A stretch of 64,000 bases of DNA, from assembly GCF_019351405.1 (NCBI RefSeq), contig NZ_JAHWZX010000005.1, forward strand, positions 171,674 through 235,673, in the 5' to 3' direction. This DNA is from Stakelama flava. GTDB taxonomy: Bacteria > Pseudomonadota > Alphaproteobacteria > Sphingomonadales > Sphingomonadaceae. The notes beneath the pieces were generated by a model. That model had not been told where the DNA came from and searched no databases. It saw only the letters and a program-made list of their open reading frames with translations. Shown here in pieces: positions 19,218-27,072 of the stretch. Each line of letters opens with the position of its first letter. The stretch's first letter is position 1. The translations under genes and the position numbers were made by a program.

Positions 19218-20119
19218 CCGAACAGCAGTTGCGACAGCCGCCGGCGCTGCTGCGCCACCCAGGGGTCTTCCAGTCCGACCACTTCGAACAGCTTCAAAAG
19301 CTGCTGGCGCGCGGCGCCTTCCTGCCAGTCTTTTTCGCCTGCGATAATCGCGAACAGGTTGTCGGCCGCTTCCTGCCGCCGACCAGCCGCCATCTGCGCA
19401 TTGGCGAGATCATAGCGCGCCTGATAATCGTCGGGGGAGGCGGCAACCGCAGCCTCCAGCCCGGCCATGTTCGCATCCGATCCCGAAGCATCCTGGGCCA
19501 GCGAAAGCGATGCGCGCGCGCGTTCGATTTCCGGCGCTTTGCTTACCGTTTCGGGAAGCGCCGCGATCGCCGCTTCGGCATCGTCGATCCGCCCGGAAGC
19601 GACCAGCGCGCGGATCAGGCCCGATTGCGCCCCGGCATTGTCCGGCGCGATCGCAACGATCTGCGAAAAGATGCCCAGCGCCTGTTCGGCATCGTCCTGC
19701 GCCAGCGCCTGTTCACCCATTTCGATCATCGGCGCGATCTGTTCGGCCTGATCGCCCGCTTCACTCTCCACCGGAATTTGCGCCAGTATCTGATCGAGCA
19801 TCTGCTTCAGCGCCGATTCGGTTCGCGCCTGACCCAGATCGGCGACCAGCTGCCCCTGAAACATGGCATAGACGGTCGGAACCGACTTCACCTGGAATTG
19901 CGAGGCGATGAACGCGTTCTTGTCGACATCGATCTTGGCAAGCACCACACCCTTGTCGGCATATTGCGCCGCCACCTTTTCCAGCATCGGGGCGAGCTGC
20001 TTGCATGGGCCGCACCATTCGGCCCAGAAATCGAGGATGACCAATTTGGTGCGCGACGGTTCGACCACGTCGCGGCGGAACGCTTCGATTGCTTCCTTAT
20101 CGGCGGCGCCAAGTCCCAT
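19214..20119 (-). CDS. Thioredoxin-TPR protein (CnoX/YbbN-like co-chaperone)
   Basis: A 301-residue protein with an N-terminal thioredoxin domain (LVILDFWAEWCGPCKQLAPMLEKVA, intact WCGPCK) and a C-terminal helical region with TPR-like repeats (about 125-300). E. coli CnoX lacks the full redox motif; here both cysteines are present, so oxidoreductase activity is expected. The family protects proteins from chlorine stress and hands them to GroEL or DnaK. Start MGLGAADKEAIEAFRRDVV is chosen because the longer frame begins inside unrelated sequence. Confidence 0.88.
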   Translation of the reverse strand: MGLGAADKEAIEAFRRDVVEPSRTKLVILDFWAEWCGPCKQLAPMLEKVAAQYADKGVVLAKIDVDKNAFIASQFQVKSVPTVYAMFQGQLVADLGQARTESALKQMLDQILAQIPVESEAGDQAEQIAPMIEMGEQALAQDDAEQALGIFSQIVAIAPDNAGAQSGLIRALVASGRIDDAEAAIAALPETVSKAPEIERARASLSLAQDASGSDANMAGLEAAVAASPDDYQARYDLANAQMAAGRRQEAADNLFAIIAGEKDWQEGAARQQLLKLFEVVGLEDPWVAQQRRRLSQLLFG

Positions 20120-20296
20120 CGTTGCCAAGGGTATCGCTCCTTCATCGGTGGTTCGCGTGAACTGGTAATGTGGGCGTTTGGCGGGGCAAGTCCAAGGGTT
20201 TTTCAAAAAGGCGAAATAGGGCTTGTCGAACCCCCGACCCGATGCTAGAGGCCGCGACCTTACTTCAGCCGCTCCCCGCCGGAGCGGCGCGCCAGA

Positions 20297-20371
20297 GCGG
20301 GCGTAGCTCAGGGGTAGAGCACAACCTTGCCAAGGTTGGGGTCGAGGGTTCGAATCCCTTCGCCCGCTCCA
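20297..20371 (+). tRNA. tRNA-Gly (GCC anticodon)
   Basis: The cloverleaf can be built by hand. The acceptor arms GCGGGCG (20297-20303) and CGCCCGC (20361-20367) pair over seven bases, followed by T and an encoded CCA. The D-arm is GCTC-AGGGGTA-GAGC. The anticodon stem CAACC/GGTTG encloses TTGCCAA, giving anticodon GCC. The T-arm has GGTTCGAAT. It marks the left edge of a decayed genomic island; tRNA-Gly genes are frequent integration sites. Confidence 0.97.
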
Positions 20372-20868
20372 GATTTGCTTAGAAAATCAGCATATTATAA
20401 ACCTGCCCCGGCAGGAAAACCATATTACGTGCTCTGCGGAGACCGGGAAAGTAATAAGGACGTAATATGCTGAGCGGGTGTTTCAGGACGCCTCTGGCGT
20501 GCCATCGGCGGCCCCTGATGTTGAAGCCACGAATCTTGTCGGGGAATGCCTTCCCCTGCTGACGAGCCGAAGTCTCGTCAGACCCCTTCTAGCGGGGACA
20601 CCCCGCAACGCCCCGTGTGACGTCTGACGCTGTGTCGAGATCGAGCCAGGCTATCCTGTCCCAATCGCGCTGTTTGTGGCTCTCCCCGTCGGTGGGGTGG
20701 GCGACGCTTCCCTCTAGGCCCGCCGCGCCGGGGCGCAACGCGCGTGGCCGCGCTTACCTCCTCTTAGTTCCGGCCCTGCGGGTGCGTCCCGGCTCTGCCG
20801 GCGGGCCTTCGGTCCGCTCTTTCACCGCCCACCCCATTCCGGGGTGAGTGTGTTGAAGGAGAAAAGTG
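20372..20868. other. Non-coding island leader with nested inverted repeats
   Basis: No convincing gene in about 500 bases between tRNA-Gly and the ParB-like gene. It contains CAGCATATTA (20388-20397) and CATATTACGT (20421-20430), each with an exact reverse complement in the overlapping block 20460-20472 (ACGTAATATGCTG). A CCTGCC/GGCAGG hairpin (20402-20415) lies inside. Such clusters are common at attachment, excision or transfer-origin regions of integrative elements. No integrase gene and no second copy of the tRNA 3' end were found in the window. Confidence 0.5.
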
Positions 20869-22874
20869 ATGAGCGCTGTTACCCAAACCACCGCTGCCGA
20901 GCCTGTGTCGGGCGTCGAGATTTTCGTGCCCCTGGACAAGCTCAAGAAGTCCCCGCGCAATGTGCGCAAGGTGCCGCATGGCGAAAGCGCCATCGACGCG
21001 CTGGCCGCATCCATCGCGCATAAGGGACTGATCCAGAACCTTGTCGTGGAACCCGAAGTGACGGAAGACGAAACGCCGACCGGCTTCTATTTCGTGACCG
21101 TTGGCGAAGGCCGCAGACAGGCAATGCTGCTGTGCGCCAAGCGCAGGAAGATGAAGAAGTCCGATCCGGTGCGCTGCTGGCTCGATACCGAGAACGACCC
21201 ATCCGAGATCAGTCTGGACGAGAATGTCACCCGAACGCCCATGCACCCCGCCGACCAGTTCGAGCGGTTCCGCGAGCTTTCCGAAACTAAGGGCTGGGGC
21301 GCGCAGGAGATCGGAGCGCGGTTCGGCGTGTCCGCCCATGTCGTGAAGCAGCGGCTTCGCCTGAGTGCCGTGTCTCCGGCGCTGTTGCAGGTCTATCGTG
21401 AGGACGCGCTGACGCTGGACCAGTTGATGGCCTTTGCCATTACCGAGGACCACGACCGGCAGGAGCAGGTGTTCGAGAGCCTGCATCACAACCGGGAGGC
21501 GTGGATCATCCGGCGCGACCTGACCGCTGCCAATGTTCCCGGCCATGATTGCCGGGCGATCTTCGTGGGCGAAGCTGCCTATGAGGAAGCGGGCGGCATC
21601 ATCATCCGCGACCTGTTCGCCGATGAAGGCGGGGGCTATTTCGAGGATGCGGGTTTGCTTGCCATCGAGAAGCTGCGCGAAATTGCCGCCGAAGTGCAGA
21701 CCGAGGGCTGGAAATGGGCCGAAGCCCATATCGACTATCCCCATGCGCACGGCATGCGGCGTTTCTATCCCGAACCCGTTGCCCTGTCCGATGAGGACGA
21801 GGCGCGGTTGGAGTCGGCGTCAGTCGAACATGACCAGCTTGTCGAGAATTTCGACTCCTGACGAAATGCCCGAGGGTGTGGCGGCGAAGGTCGAGGCGCT
21901 GGACGCGGAGATCGATGCGATTTCCGAGAAGCGCCATACCTATGATGCCAACCTGATCGCGCATGGCGGTGTGTTCGTAGTGCTCAACCATGATGGCACG
22001 GTCAGGATCGAGCGTGGTTTCGTTCGTGCCGAGGATGAGGCGCTGGCCGATCCGCAGGCCGAAGGTGAAGCCATCGACCTGGAGACGGTCGAGGATGAGC
22101 AGGCCGAAGGTAATGAGGAAGTGCAGGACATCGAGGACGAGGAAGTCGGCAAGCCGATTTCCGATGCCTTGACGCGCGACCTGTCCGCGCACCGGACACT
22201 GGCCCTTCGCGTGGCGCTTGGCGAGCGGCCCGACATGGCGCTGATCGCGCTCACCCACACGCTGACTTCGCAACTGTTCTACAGCTATGCCGAGGCGGGT
22301 TGCCTTGAGGTTCGTCCGACCGTGACGCCGCTTGGCAGTCATGCGGATGGGATCGAGGATACGCCGCTGGCAGTAAAGGCAAACGCGGCGCATGAGGCAT
22401 GGGCCGAACGGATGCCGCGTGATGTGGCTGACCTGTGGGCTTTCATGGTTGCGCTCGACGACGAGGACCGGGTGGCGCTGCTGGCGCATTGCGTGGCCTG
22501 CACCGTCAATGCGTTGCGTCTGCCGTGGGGTCGCAAGCCCCGCTCGCTGCAAACCGCCGACAGGCTGGCAAGCGCGCTGTCGCTCGACATGCAAGGACTG
22601 GACGCCCACCGTGGACAGCTATCTTCGCCGTGTTACCAAGGCGCATATCGTTGAGGCCGTGACCGAAGGCGTGTCGGAGGAGGATGCCCGCCGGATCGCG
22701 GACATGAAGAAGCAGGACATGGCGCAAGCCGCCGAGCAGCTTCTGGCCGGGACCGGATGGTTGCCTGTAACCCTGCGGACATCGCAGCAGCGAGTGGTGC
22801 AGTCGTCCGACGCGGAGGCTCCCGAAGCGCAAGCCGAGGACGGAGAAGACTTCTACGCCGTTGCCGCTGAATAG
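20869..22874 (+). pseudogene. ParB/RepB-like nuclease-domain protein broken by two frameshifts
   Basis: The ParB-type gene typical of sphingomonad and rhizobial integrative elements and plasmids, normally one chain of about 670 residues. The N-terminal part has the ParB signature (VPLDKLKKSPRNVRKV, GEGRRQAMLL, DENVTRTPMHPADQFERF) and ends at a stop at 21861. Clear homologous sequence continues in the next frame (PDEMPEGVAAKVEALDAEID, from about 21862) to around 22600, then in the third frame (WTPTVDSYLRRVTKAHIVEAV) to 22874. Each junction needs a one-base correction in the same direction. Start at 20869 follows AAGGAGAAAAGTG. Decay is likelier than sequencing error because the neighbourhood is decayed too, but this is not proven. 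Confidence 0.8.
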
Positions 22875-22882
22875 CGGCATGA

Positions 22883-22916
22883 AGCCGGGGCCGTGCGAGC
22901 GGTCCCGGCTTTTCTT
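22883..22916 (+). terminator. Intrinsic terminator after the ParB-like gene
   Basis: AGCCGGGGCCG pairs with CGGTCCCGGCT (one G-T) across a six-base loop and is followed by TTTCTTT. It sits eight bases past the ParB stop, a textbook rho-independent terminator. Confidence 0.75.
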
Positions 22917-23007
22917 TCCGTCTATTTAGACGGCTCAAAGATTGCGCCCGCGCTCCATCGGGCGCGGGCGGATTTAGCGCTCGCTGGGCACGACCCGGCT
23001 CGCGATC

Positions 23008-23316
23008 CTAATCACCTTCGGCCAGGATGGTCTCGAAGTCCCGCCCACCATAGAAAATACCGACGATAGCGACTGCCGTGTCGTCTACCGCAAAGGCAAT
23101 CGTCACACGCCGCCGCCAGGTCAGTGTCCGCAGGCCCGGCCTCAGATCGTCTCGCATGGTCCCGCGATGAGGGAAATTGGTCAGTTTGCCGATATGGTCG
23201 AGAATACCGTCAGTGAAGCGCCCCGCAATTTCAGGAGATGCTGCGTCAGCAATATAGTCGTAAATGGCATCGATATGGTCGCGCGCTTCCGGCGTGAAGA
23301 CAATGGAATGTCCCAC
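23008..23316 (-). CDS. parE: ParE/RelE-superfamily toxin
   Basis: A 102-residue toxin with the RelE/ParE fold: FTPEARDHIDAIYDYIADAA (helix pair), FPHRGTMRDDLRPGLRTL and the terminal strands TIAFAVDDTAVAIVGIFYGGRD. ParE toxins poison DNA gyrase. It lies directly downstream of its antitoxin gene (two bases between stop and start), the standard antitoxin-first order. The pair belongs to the decayed island and may stabilise it. Confidence 0.88.
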   Translation of the reverse strand: MGHSIVFTPEARDHIDAIYDYIADAASPEIAGRFTDGILDHIGKLTNFPHRGTMRDDLRPGLRTLTWRRRVTIAFAVDDTAVAIVGIFYGGRDFETILAEGD

Positions 23317-23318
23317 GC

Positions 23319-23597
23319 TCAGCCGCGCTTGGTTGCCCGTTTCTGGCGTTCGGCCAAGCCGGACCGTACATCCTCGAGCGGGATACCGCGCGAAGGATCG
23401 GCCCGATAGGCATCATAGGCGGGAGCTACCTCGTTGCGCAGCCAGCTATCGACGGCCCGGTCACGCGCCTGAAGCGCGCGCAACCCGTCGCGGATTACTT
23501 CGCTTTCGCTGGCATACTCGCCTGATGCTACCCTGGCGCGAACCTGCGTCGCCATCTCGTTGGGCAAAGTGACGCTGAACTGTTGAGTCGTTCGCAT
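23319..23597 (-). CDS. parD: ParD-like ribbon-helix-helix antitoxin
   Basis: A 92-residue antitoxin. The N-terminal QFSVTLPNEMATQVRARVAS with YASESEVIRDGLRAL is a classic ribbon-helix-helix DNA-binding domain; the C-terminal half (ARDRAVDSWLRNEVAPAYDAY) should wrap around the toxin. Start at 23597 is preceded by AGGAGCGAG. A 21-base palindrome 16 bases upstream is its likely autoregulatory operator. Confidence 0.88.
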   Translation of the reverse strand: MRTTQQFSVTLPNEMATQVRARVASGEYASESEVIRDGLRALQARDRAVDSWLRNEVAPAYDAYRADPSRGIPLEDVRSGLAERQKRATKRG

Positions 23598-23613
23598 GAT
23601 ACTCGCTCCTTCA

Positions 23614-23634
23614 GAATAGGATTTAATCCTATTC
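23614..23634. promoter_or_regulatory. Palindromic operator of the parDE pair
   Basis: GAATAGGATT and AATCCTATTC are exact reverse complements around a single T. The site sits 16 bases upstream of the antitoxin start, where a ribbon-helix-helix antitoxin (or its complex with the toxin) would repress its own promoter. Confidence 0.7.
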
Positions 23635-23670
23635 GTCGACTGATTCAAGTTTGTCGGATAAATCGACCAC

Positions 23671-23964
23671 GAACAGGAGCAGAATTGCCTGTCGCTCATC
23701 GCCAACTGCACCTGCGCCCTCATGCTGTGGCGGCACCGCGACGGCGACGCAAATCGCAGGTCCGTCTGGATCTGGTCACGCAACGATGCGATCGGCAATG
23801 TGGCCGTGGTCGCCGCCGCGCTCGGCACCGGCACCTCCTGGCCCGACATCGCCGTTGCCGCGATCCTGGCCGGGCTCGGTGTCAGTGGCGGTTGGCAGAT
23901 CGTCCGGCAGGCGCGGTCTGAATTGCGGGGACTTCCGGGAAGAAGGACACACGCCGCCACCTGA
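23671..23964 (+). pseudogene. C-terminal fragment of a cation diffusion facilitator (CzcD-like)
   Basis: The reading frame gives NCTCALMLWRHRDGDANRRS, then WSRNDAIGNVAVVAAALGTG, TSWPDIAVAAILAGLGVSGG and WQIVRQARSEL. This matches the last membrane helices and linker of CDF-type cation efflux proteins, which normally continue from about 180 upstream residues. Those residues are missing; the sequence before 23665 is the parDE promoter. It is therefore a remnant of a metal-resistance gene left in the island, unlikely to be functional. Confidence 0.7.
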
Positions 23965-24338
23965 GGCGCTCAATTTGCCCTTGTGCGGTATGGAGAGCGT
24001 TCTGTTCGACAAATGCCGAAACACCTGCACCTGTGGCGTAGCGTTCCGACCGCACGCCTGCAATCTCAGTTCCCTGCCGTCAGAACCACTCCCACCCGGC
24101 CTCTCTCATGGCTGATCTGGCCGGAGACGGCTTTGCCCGATCGGCTATGCCGCAATGGCGGGCGTGCAGCTTTTTTCCGCCGCCTGTCGGCTTTGCATCG
24201 CGAAGCAAAAAAGCCACTTCCCGCCATCCTCCGCTTCGCTGCGGTCCCTTTGGGATGCGCCGCCGATCGCTCCGGTCCCTTGAACCGCCATCGAGGCCGC
24301 GATGAGCGCGGTCCGAGCAACACGAAAGAACATACGAC
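23965..24338. other. Gene-free stretch upstream of the DUF736 gene
   Basis: About 370 bases with several short open frames but no recognisable protein. It is GC-rich with runs such as GCTTTTTTCC and AGCAAAAAAGCC, and probably holds the promoter of the DUF736 gene. No repeat or RNA gene was seen. Confidence 0.4.
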
Positions 24339-24638
24339 ATGGCCACCATCGGCACCTTCACCGCCAACGACAACGGCGAACTGGGCGGCACCATCAGGAC
24401 GCTCACTCTCAACACCCAGGCAGTTCTCCGTCCCGTCGACAAGGAGGACGAGAAGTCACCCGACTTCCGCGTCAGCACCGGCGATCTCGACATCGGCGCT
24501 GCCTGGAAAAAGACCAGTCGCGAAGGCCGCGACTACATTTCGGTCAAGCTGGACGATCCGAGCTTCCCGGCACCGGTCTATGCCACGCTATCTGAGACCG
24601 ACACCGCCGGCGAATACGCCCTCATCTGGTCGCGCTGA
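24339..24638 (+). CDS. DUF736 family protein
   Basis: A 99-residue protein of the DUF736 family: MATIGTFTANDNGELGGTIR at the N terminus, an LDIGAAWKKTSREGRDYISV core and YALIWSR at the end. The family is almost confined to plasmids and integrative elements of alphaproteobacteria, so it supports mobile origin for this block. Function unknown. A hairpin terminator follows. Confidence 0.88.
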   Translation: MATIGTFTANDNGELGGTIRTLTLNTQAVLRPVDKEDEKSPDFRVSTGDLDIGAAWKKTSREGRDYISVKLDDPSFPAPVYATLSETDTAGEYALIWSR

Positions 24639-24647
24639 CGGCCAACA

Positions 24648-24673
24648 GCGCCTCGCCCTTTCGGGCGGGGCGC
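24648..24673 (+). terminator. Hairpin after the DUF736 gene
   Basis: GCGCCTCGCCC pairs with GGGCGGGGCGC (one T-G wobble) across a four-base loop, ten bases after the DUF736 stop. No strong T-tract follows, so it may act as a weak or bidirectional terminator. Confidence 0.5.
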
Positions 24674-24726
24674 ATCGGTTATCTGATAGCGAGGCAGATC
24701 GCTGCCCCATCCCCTATTAGATGAGT

Positions 24727-25395
24727 TCAGGCCTCTTCATCATCGTAGTATTTTGACATATCGACGGCTCCTGAGGTTTCCAGTTCCGGTTTCTCGTATG
24801 CAACGCGGCCAGCCACACGCTGAAAGGTCATCACTGTTGTGAATGCGATGGAATCTCCGTGGAACGCCCGGTCTTGATCCGTGTCTCCGTTTAGAGACCC
24901 TGAGATAAGGGCTACGAGCGCATCTTGCCCAATATCCAACGCCACCTCGTCGATATAAAGTTCATCGAAATATGCGTTGGTTGTGGCGATCTCACTCGAC
25001 AAATCGTCCTCAATCATCATCGGGTCGTTCTGGATGAAGTCGGAATTTATATAATCCTCGACGTCATGTGTGTGCCAGACAGTACCGGAGAAATGCCCCT
25101 GGGCTCTGAGGAAGTCACAAAGCTGCGAGGCCAGATCGTTAACTTCTGGCAATTTGGCAGGGAGGCCCTGAAGCTGTTGAACTCGTTGATCCATTAGAGC
25201 CAGGTTCGGGATCAAGATATCTGCCCGGTTCAGTTCGTCGAGCTGATAATGCAGCTCGGTACGAAGCGCAGCCGCGCTTCCGTAGCCGAAGAATGCCGCA
25301 ACAATTTCATGAGCGTGGCCCGAACCAAGCTTCTCGTTGGTCAGGTGGCGATAGGTCTGGCGCAGGTGGTCTGCGCATTCTTTTTGGATAGACAT
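24727..25395 (-). CDS. Uncharacterised island protein, acidic, 222 residues
   Basis: Not recognised. The N-terminal 50 residues (CADHLRQTYRHLTNEKLGSG, then HEIVAAFFGYGSAAALRTEL) resemble the short helical module 'H-x-x-A-L-E-x-x-A-x-x-x-G-Y/F-x-x-W/A' seen at the start of several plasmid-borne, glyoxalase-annotated proteins. The rest is strongly acidic (DLSSEIATTNAYFDELYIDE) and ends in YYDDEEA. No membrane segment or signal peptide. Base composition is more AT-rich than the flanks. It probably arrived with the island; no function is proposed. Confidence 0.6.
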   Translation of the reverse strand: MSIQKECADHLRQTYRHLTNEKLGSGHAHEIVAAFFGYGSAAALRTELHYQLDELNRADILIPNLALMDQRVQQLQGLPAKLPEVNDLASQLCDFLRAQGHFSGTVWHTHDVEDYINSDFIQNDPMMIEDDLSSEIATTNAYFDELYIDEVALDIGQDALVALISGSLNGDTDQDRAFHGDSIAFTTVMTFQRVAGRVAYEKPELETSGAVDMSKYYDDEEA

Positions 25396-25579
25396 GACAA
25401 ATCCATTTCAAACCGGCGTCTTCCAGGTAATCACAAGCGCTTGATGACCACCTTGCGCCGACTGAATGGTTGTCGATCGGGTGTTCGATCACAATTGAGA
25501 TACCGTCTTTTGGGTCACTTGCAGCCCAGGCGGTCGGTTCCAGCAGGCATTGTACGCCCCTCTCATTCTTGACGCAACG

Positions 25580-26380
25580 CTATGCTCCGGTGGTCAATCG
25601 GTTCGTTGTTGGATCAAGAGGATGTATTGGATTGAGCGGAGGTGCATCGTCGCCCCCCCTTCCGCCTTTCCATCGCATGACGAGAAAGCGCGACGGCTGT
25701 GCCGATCCCTGACCAACGGCAAGCAGGGCGCCCATTCCTTCCGCCAGCATCTGTGCTTCGTCGAGCACCTCGACGTCGACGCCCAGCGTTTCCAGCGCAC
25801 GACATTCCTCTACAAATGCCTGCGGATGGAGCAGGTTGCCCGGTTCCGAAACCAGTGCGCGCGCGAAGGCGACGCCTTCGCAGACGGCGGAGCGGCGGGG
25901 CCATGCGGTCGAAACCGCATCGACACACTCGCCCAGAACGAGCTCGGCCGTGGCAAGCGAAGGGCGCTTGGCTTCGGTCATGTCGGTGTGATGGCGGTCG
26001 TACCGCCAGCTTCTCAGACGCAGGGCTTCGGCGGCATCGGCTGCGATTTCTGGTAGGTTTCCGGCCGGGATGGCCCGCAGGTCGATCTGAAGCGCAGTTT
26101 CGCCCGAGACGAGGAATCGCGAGGAGAGCGGCGGCACCTTGTGCCATGCCATTGCTGTACTCCCCCGTCCCGAACAGTACGACGCGCCGTGCGGTTTCGC
26201 CGTCGGCAATCGTGAATTCCGCCAGTGTTCCGGCCTCGCCGGCGAAGCGGCCGAGCGTGTTTCCGCATAAACGCGCCATGGCTCGGCCAGCGTATCCCGC
26301 AGGTCCGTTCCTTTTGCGACCGGAAGGCACAGTGGCGCGGATGAGGCGTCGGCTTCGGCGGTGAAGGTGATACCGATCAT
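25580..26380 (-). pseudogene. Leucyl aminopeptidase (M17) remnant lacking the catalytic domain
   Basis: The start (MIGITFTAEADASSAPLCLP) and the later part (ETALQIDLRAIPAGNLPEIA, PSLATAELVLGECVDAV, VSEPGNLLHPQAFVEECRAL) match the N-terminal half of M17 aminopeptidases. Between residues about 40 and 85 the matching sequence (GRFAGEAGTLAEFTIADGET, then ARRVVLFGTGE) is in another frame, so there are two compensating frameshifts. After WKGGRGGDDAPPL the family sequence should run into the metal-binding domain (VGKGVVFDTGG...), but it changes to unrelated sequence and stops. All zinc ligands are missing, so it cannot be active. The junction near 25640 probably marks an island boundary. Confidence 0.75.
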
Positions 26381-26412
26381 GACAATGTCCCGTGGAGTTA
26401 CGATTTAGCAGC

Positions 26413-27072
26413 TCAAAAGGCAGAAAATCCGACATAGCGGCCGGGCCGCAGCCAGAGCCCGGTCACGCCCCCCATCGCGGCGGCGCCGAGCACGGAAAAA
26501 GCGATGTTGACCGGCGGAAGCACGAGCGCGGACACGGCAAGAATGCAGCAGTCGATCAGCAATTGGGTGCGGCCGATATTCCAGCCCCGCGTCCGGCCGA
26601 GCCACACGGTGACGACACCGATCCCGCCCACGCCGGCGCCATGGCGGACTACAGCGATCGCCCCCATGCCGAGCAGCGCACCCGCGCTCATCGCCACAAG
26701 CGCACGATCATGGACGTTGAACGTCAGCGCGTGATCGATGACCAGCGAGAGCCCGGCGATCAGGGCGCTGGCGATGATGGTGCGCACGGTGAACCGCAGC
26801 CCCATCGCCCGAAGCGCGACGAACACGAATGGAAGGTTGAGCAGGGCGAAAAGCGGACCCGGCGGCAACGGCAAATAGTGGCCCGCCAATAGCGCAAGCC
26901 CCGCCATCCCGCCCGTGACCAGACCGGCGGCGTGGAGCGTGGCAAGGCCCAAGGCAATAAGCAGACTGCCCACGGTGAGCGCCATCGCATCTTCCAAAAT
27001 GCCGTGCGCCATTATTTCCGTTTCCGGCCTTTCGCCCAGAACGATCTTATTTTCCGGCATGTCAGCGTGCAT
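26413..27072 (-). CDS. YitT-family (DUF161) integral membrane protein
   Basis: A 219-residue membrane protein with five to six hydrophobic helices and the repeated YitT pattern: LLIALGLATLHAAGLVTGGM, ...VVRHGAGVGGIGVVTVWLGR, then GWNIGRTQLLIDCCIL. It lacks the C-terminal DUF2179 domain of longer homologues. Its start overlaps the epimerase stop by one base, and it is the last gene of a four-gene operon. Uptake or export of amino acids or peptides would suit the operon, but transport by this family is not established. The second Met (27060) is an alternative start. Confidence 0.75.
   Translation of the reverse strand: MHADMPENKIVLGERPETEIMAHGILEDAMALTVGSLLIALGLATLHAAGLVTGGMAGLALLAGHYLPLPPGPLFALLNLPFVFVALRAMGLRFTVRTIIASALIAGLSLVIDHALTFNVHDRALVAMSAGALLGMGAIAVVRHGAGVGGIGVVTVWLGRTRGWNIGRTQLLIDCCILAVSALVLPPVNIAFSVLGAAAMGGVTGLWLRPGRYVGFSAF

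Noticed and set aside
21840..22625. Programmed frameshift in the ParB-like gene
   Set aside because: No slippery heptamer or downstream stimulatory structure is evident at either junction, and both shifts simply disrupt a normal family alignment.
20372..25640. Search for a second copy of the tRNA-Gly 3' end as an attachment site
   Set aside because: No repeat of the T-arm/acceptor sequence was found to the right within the window, so island ends cannot be fixed this way.
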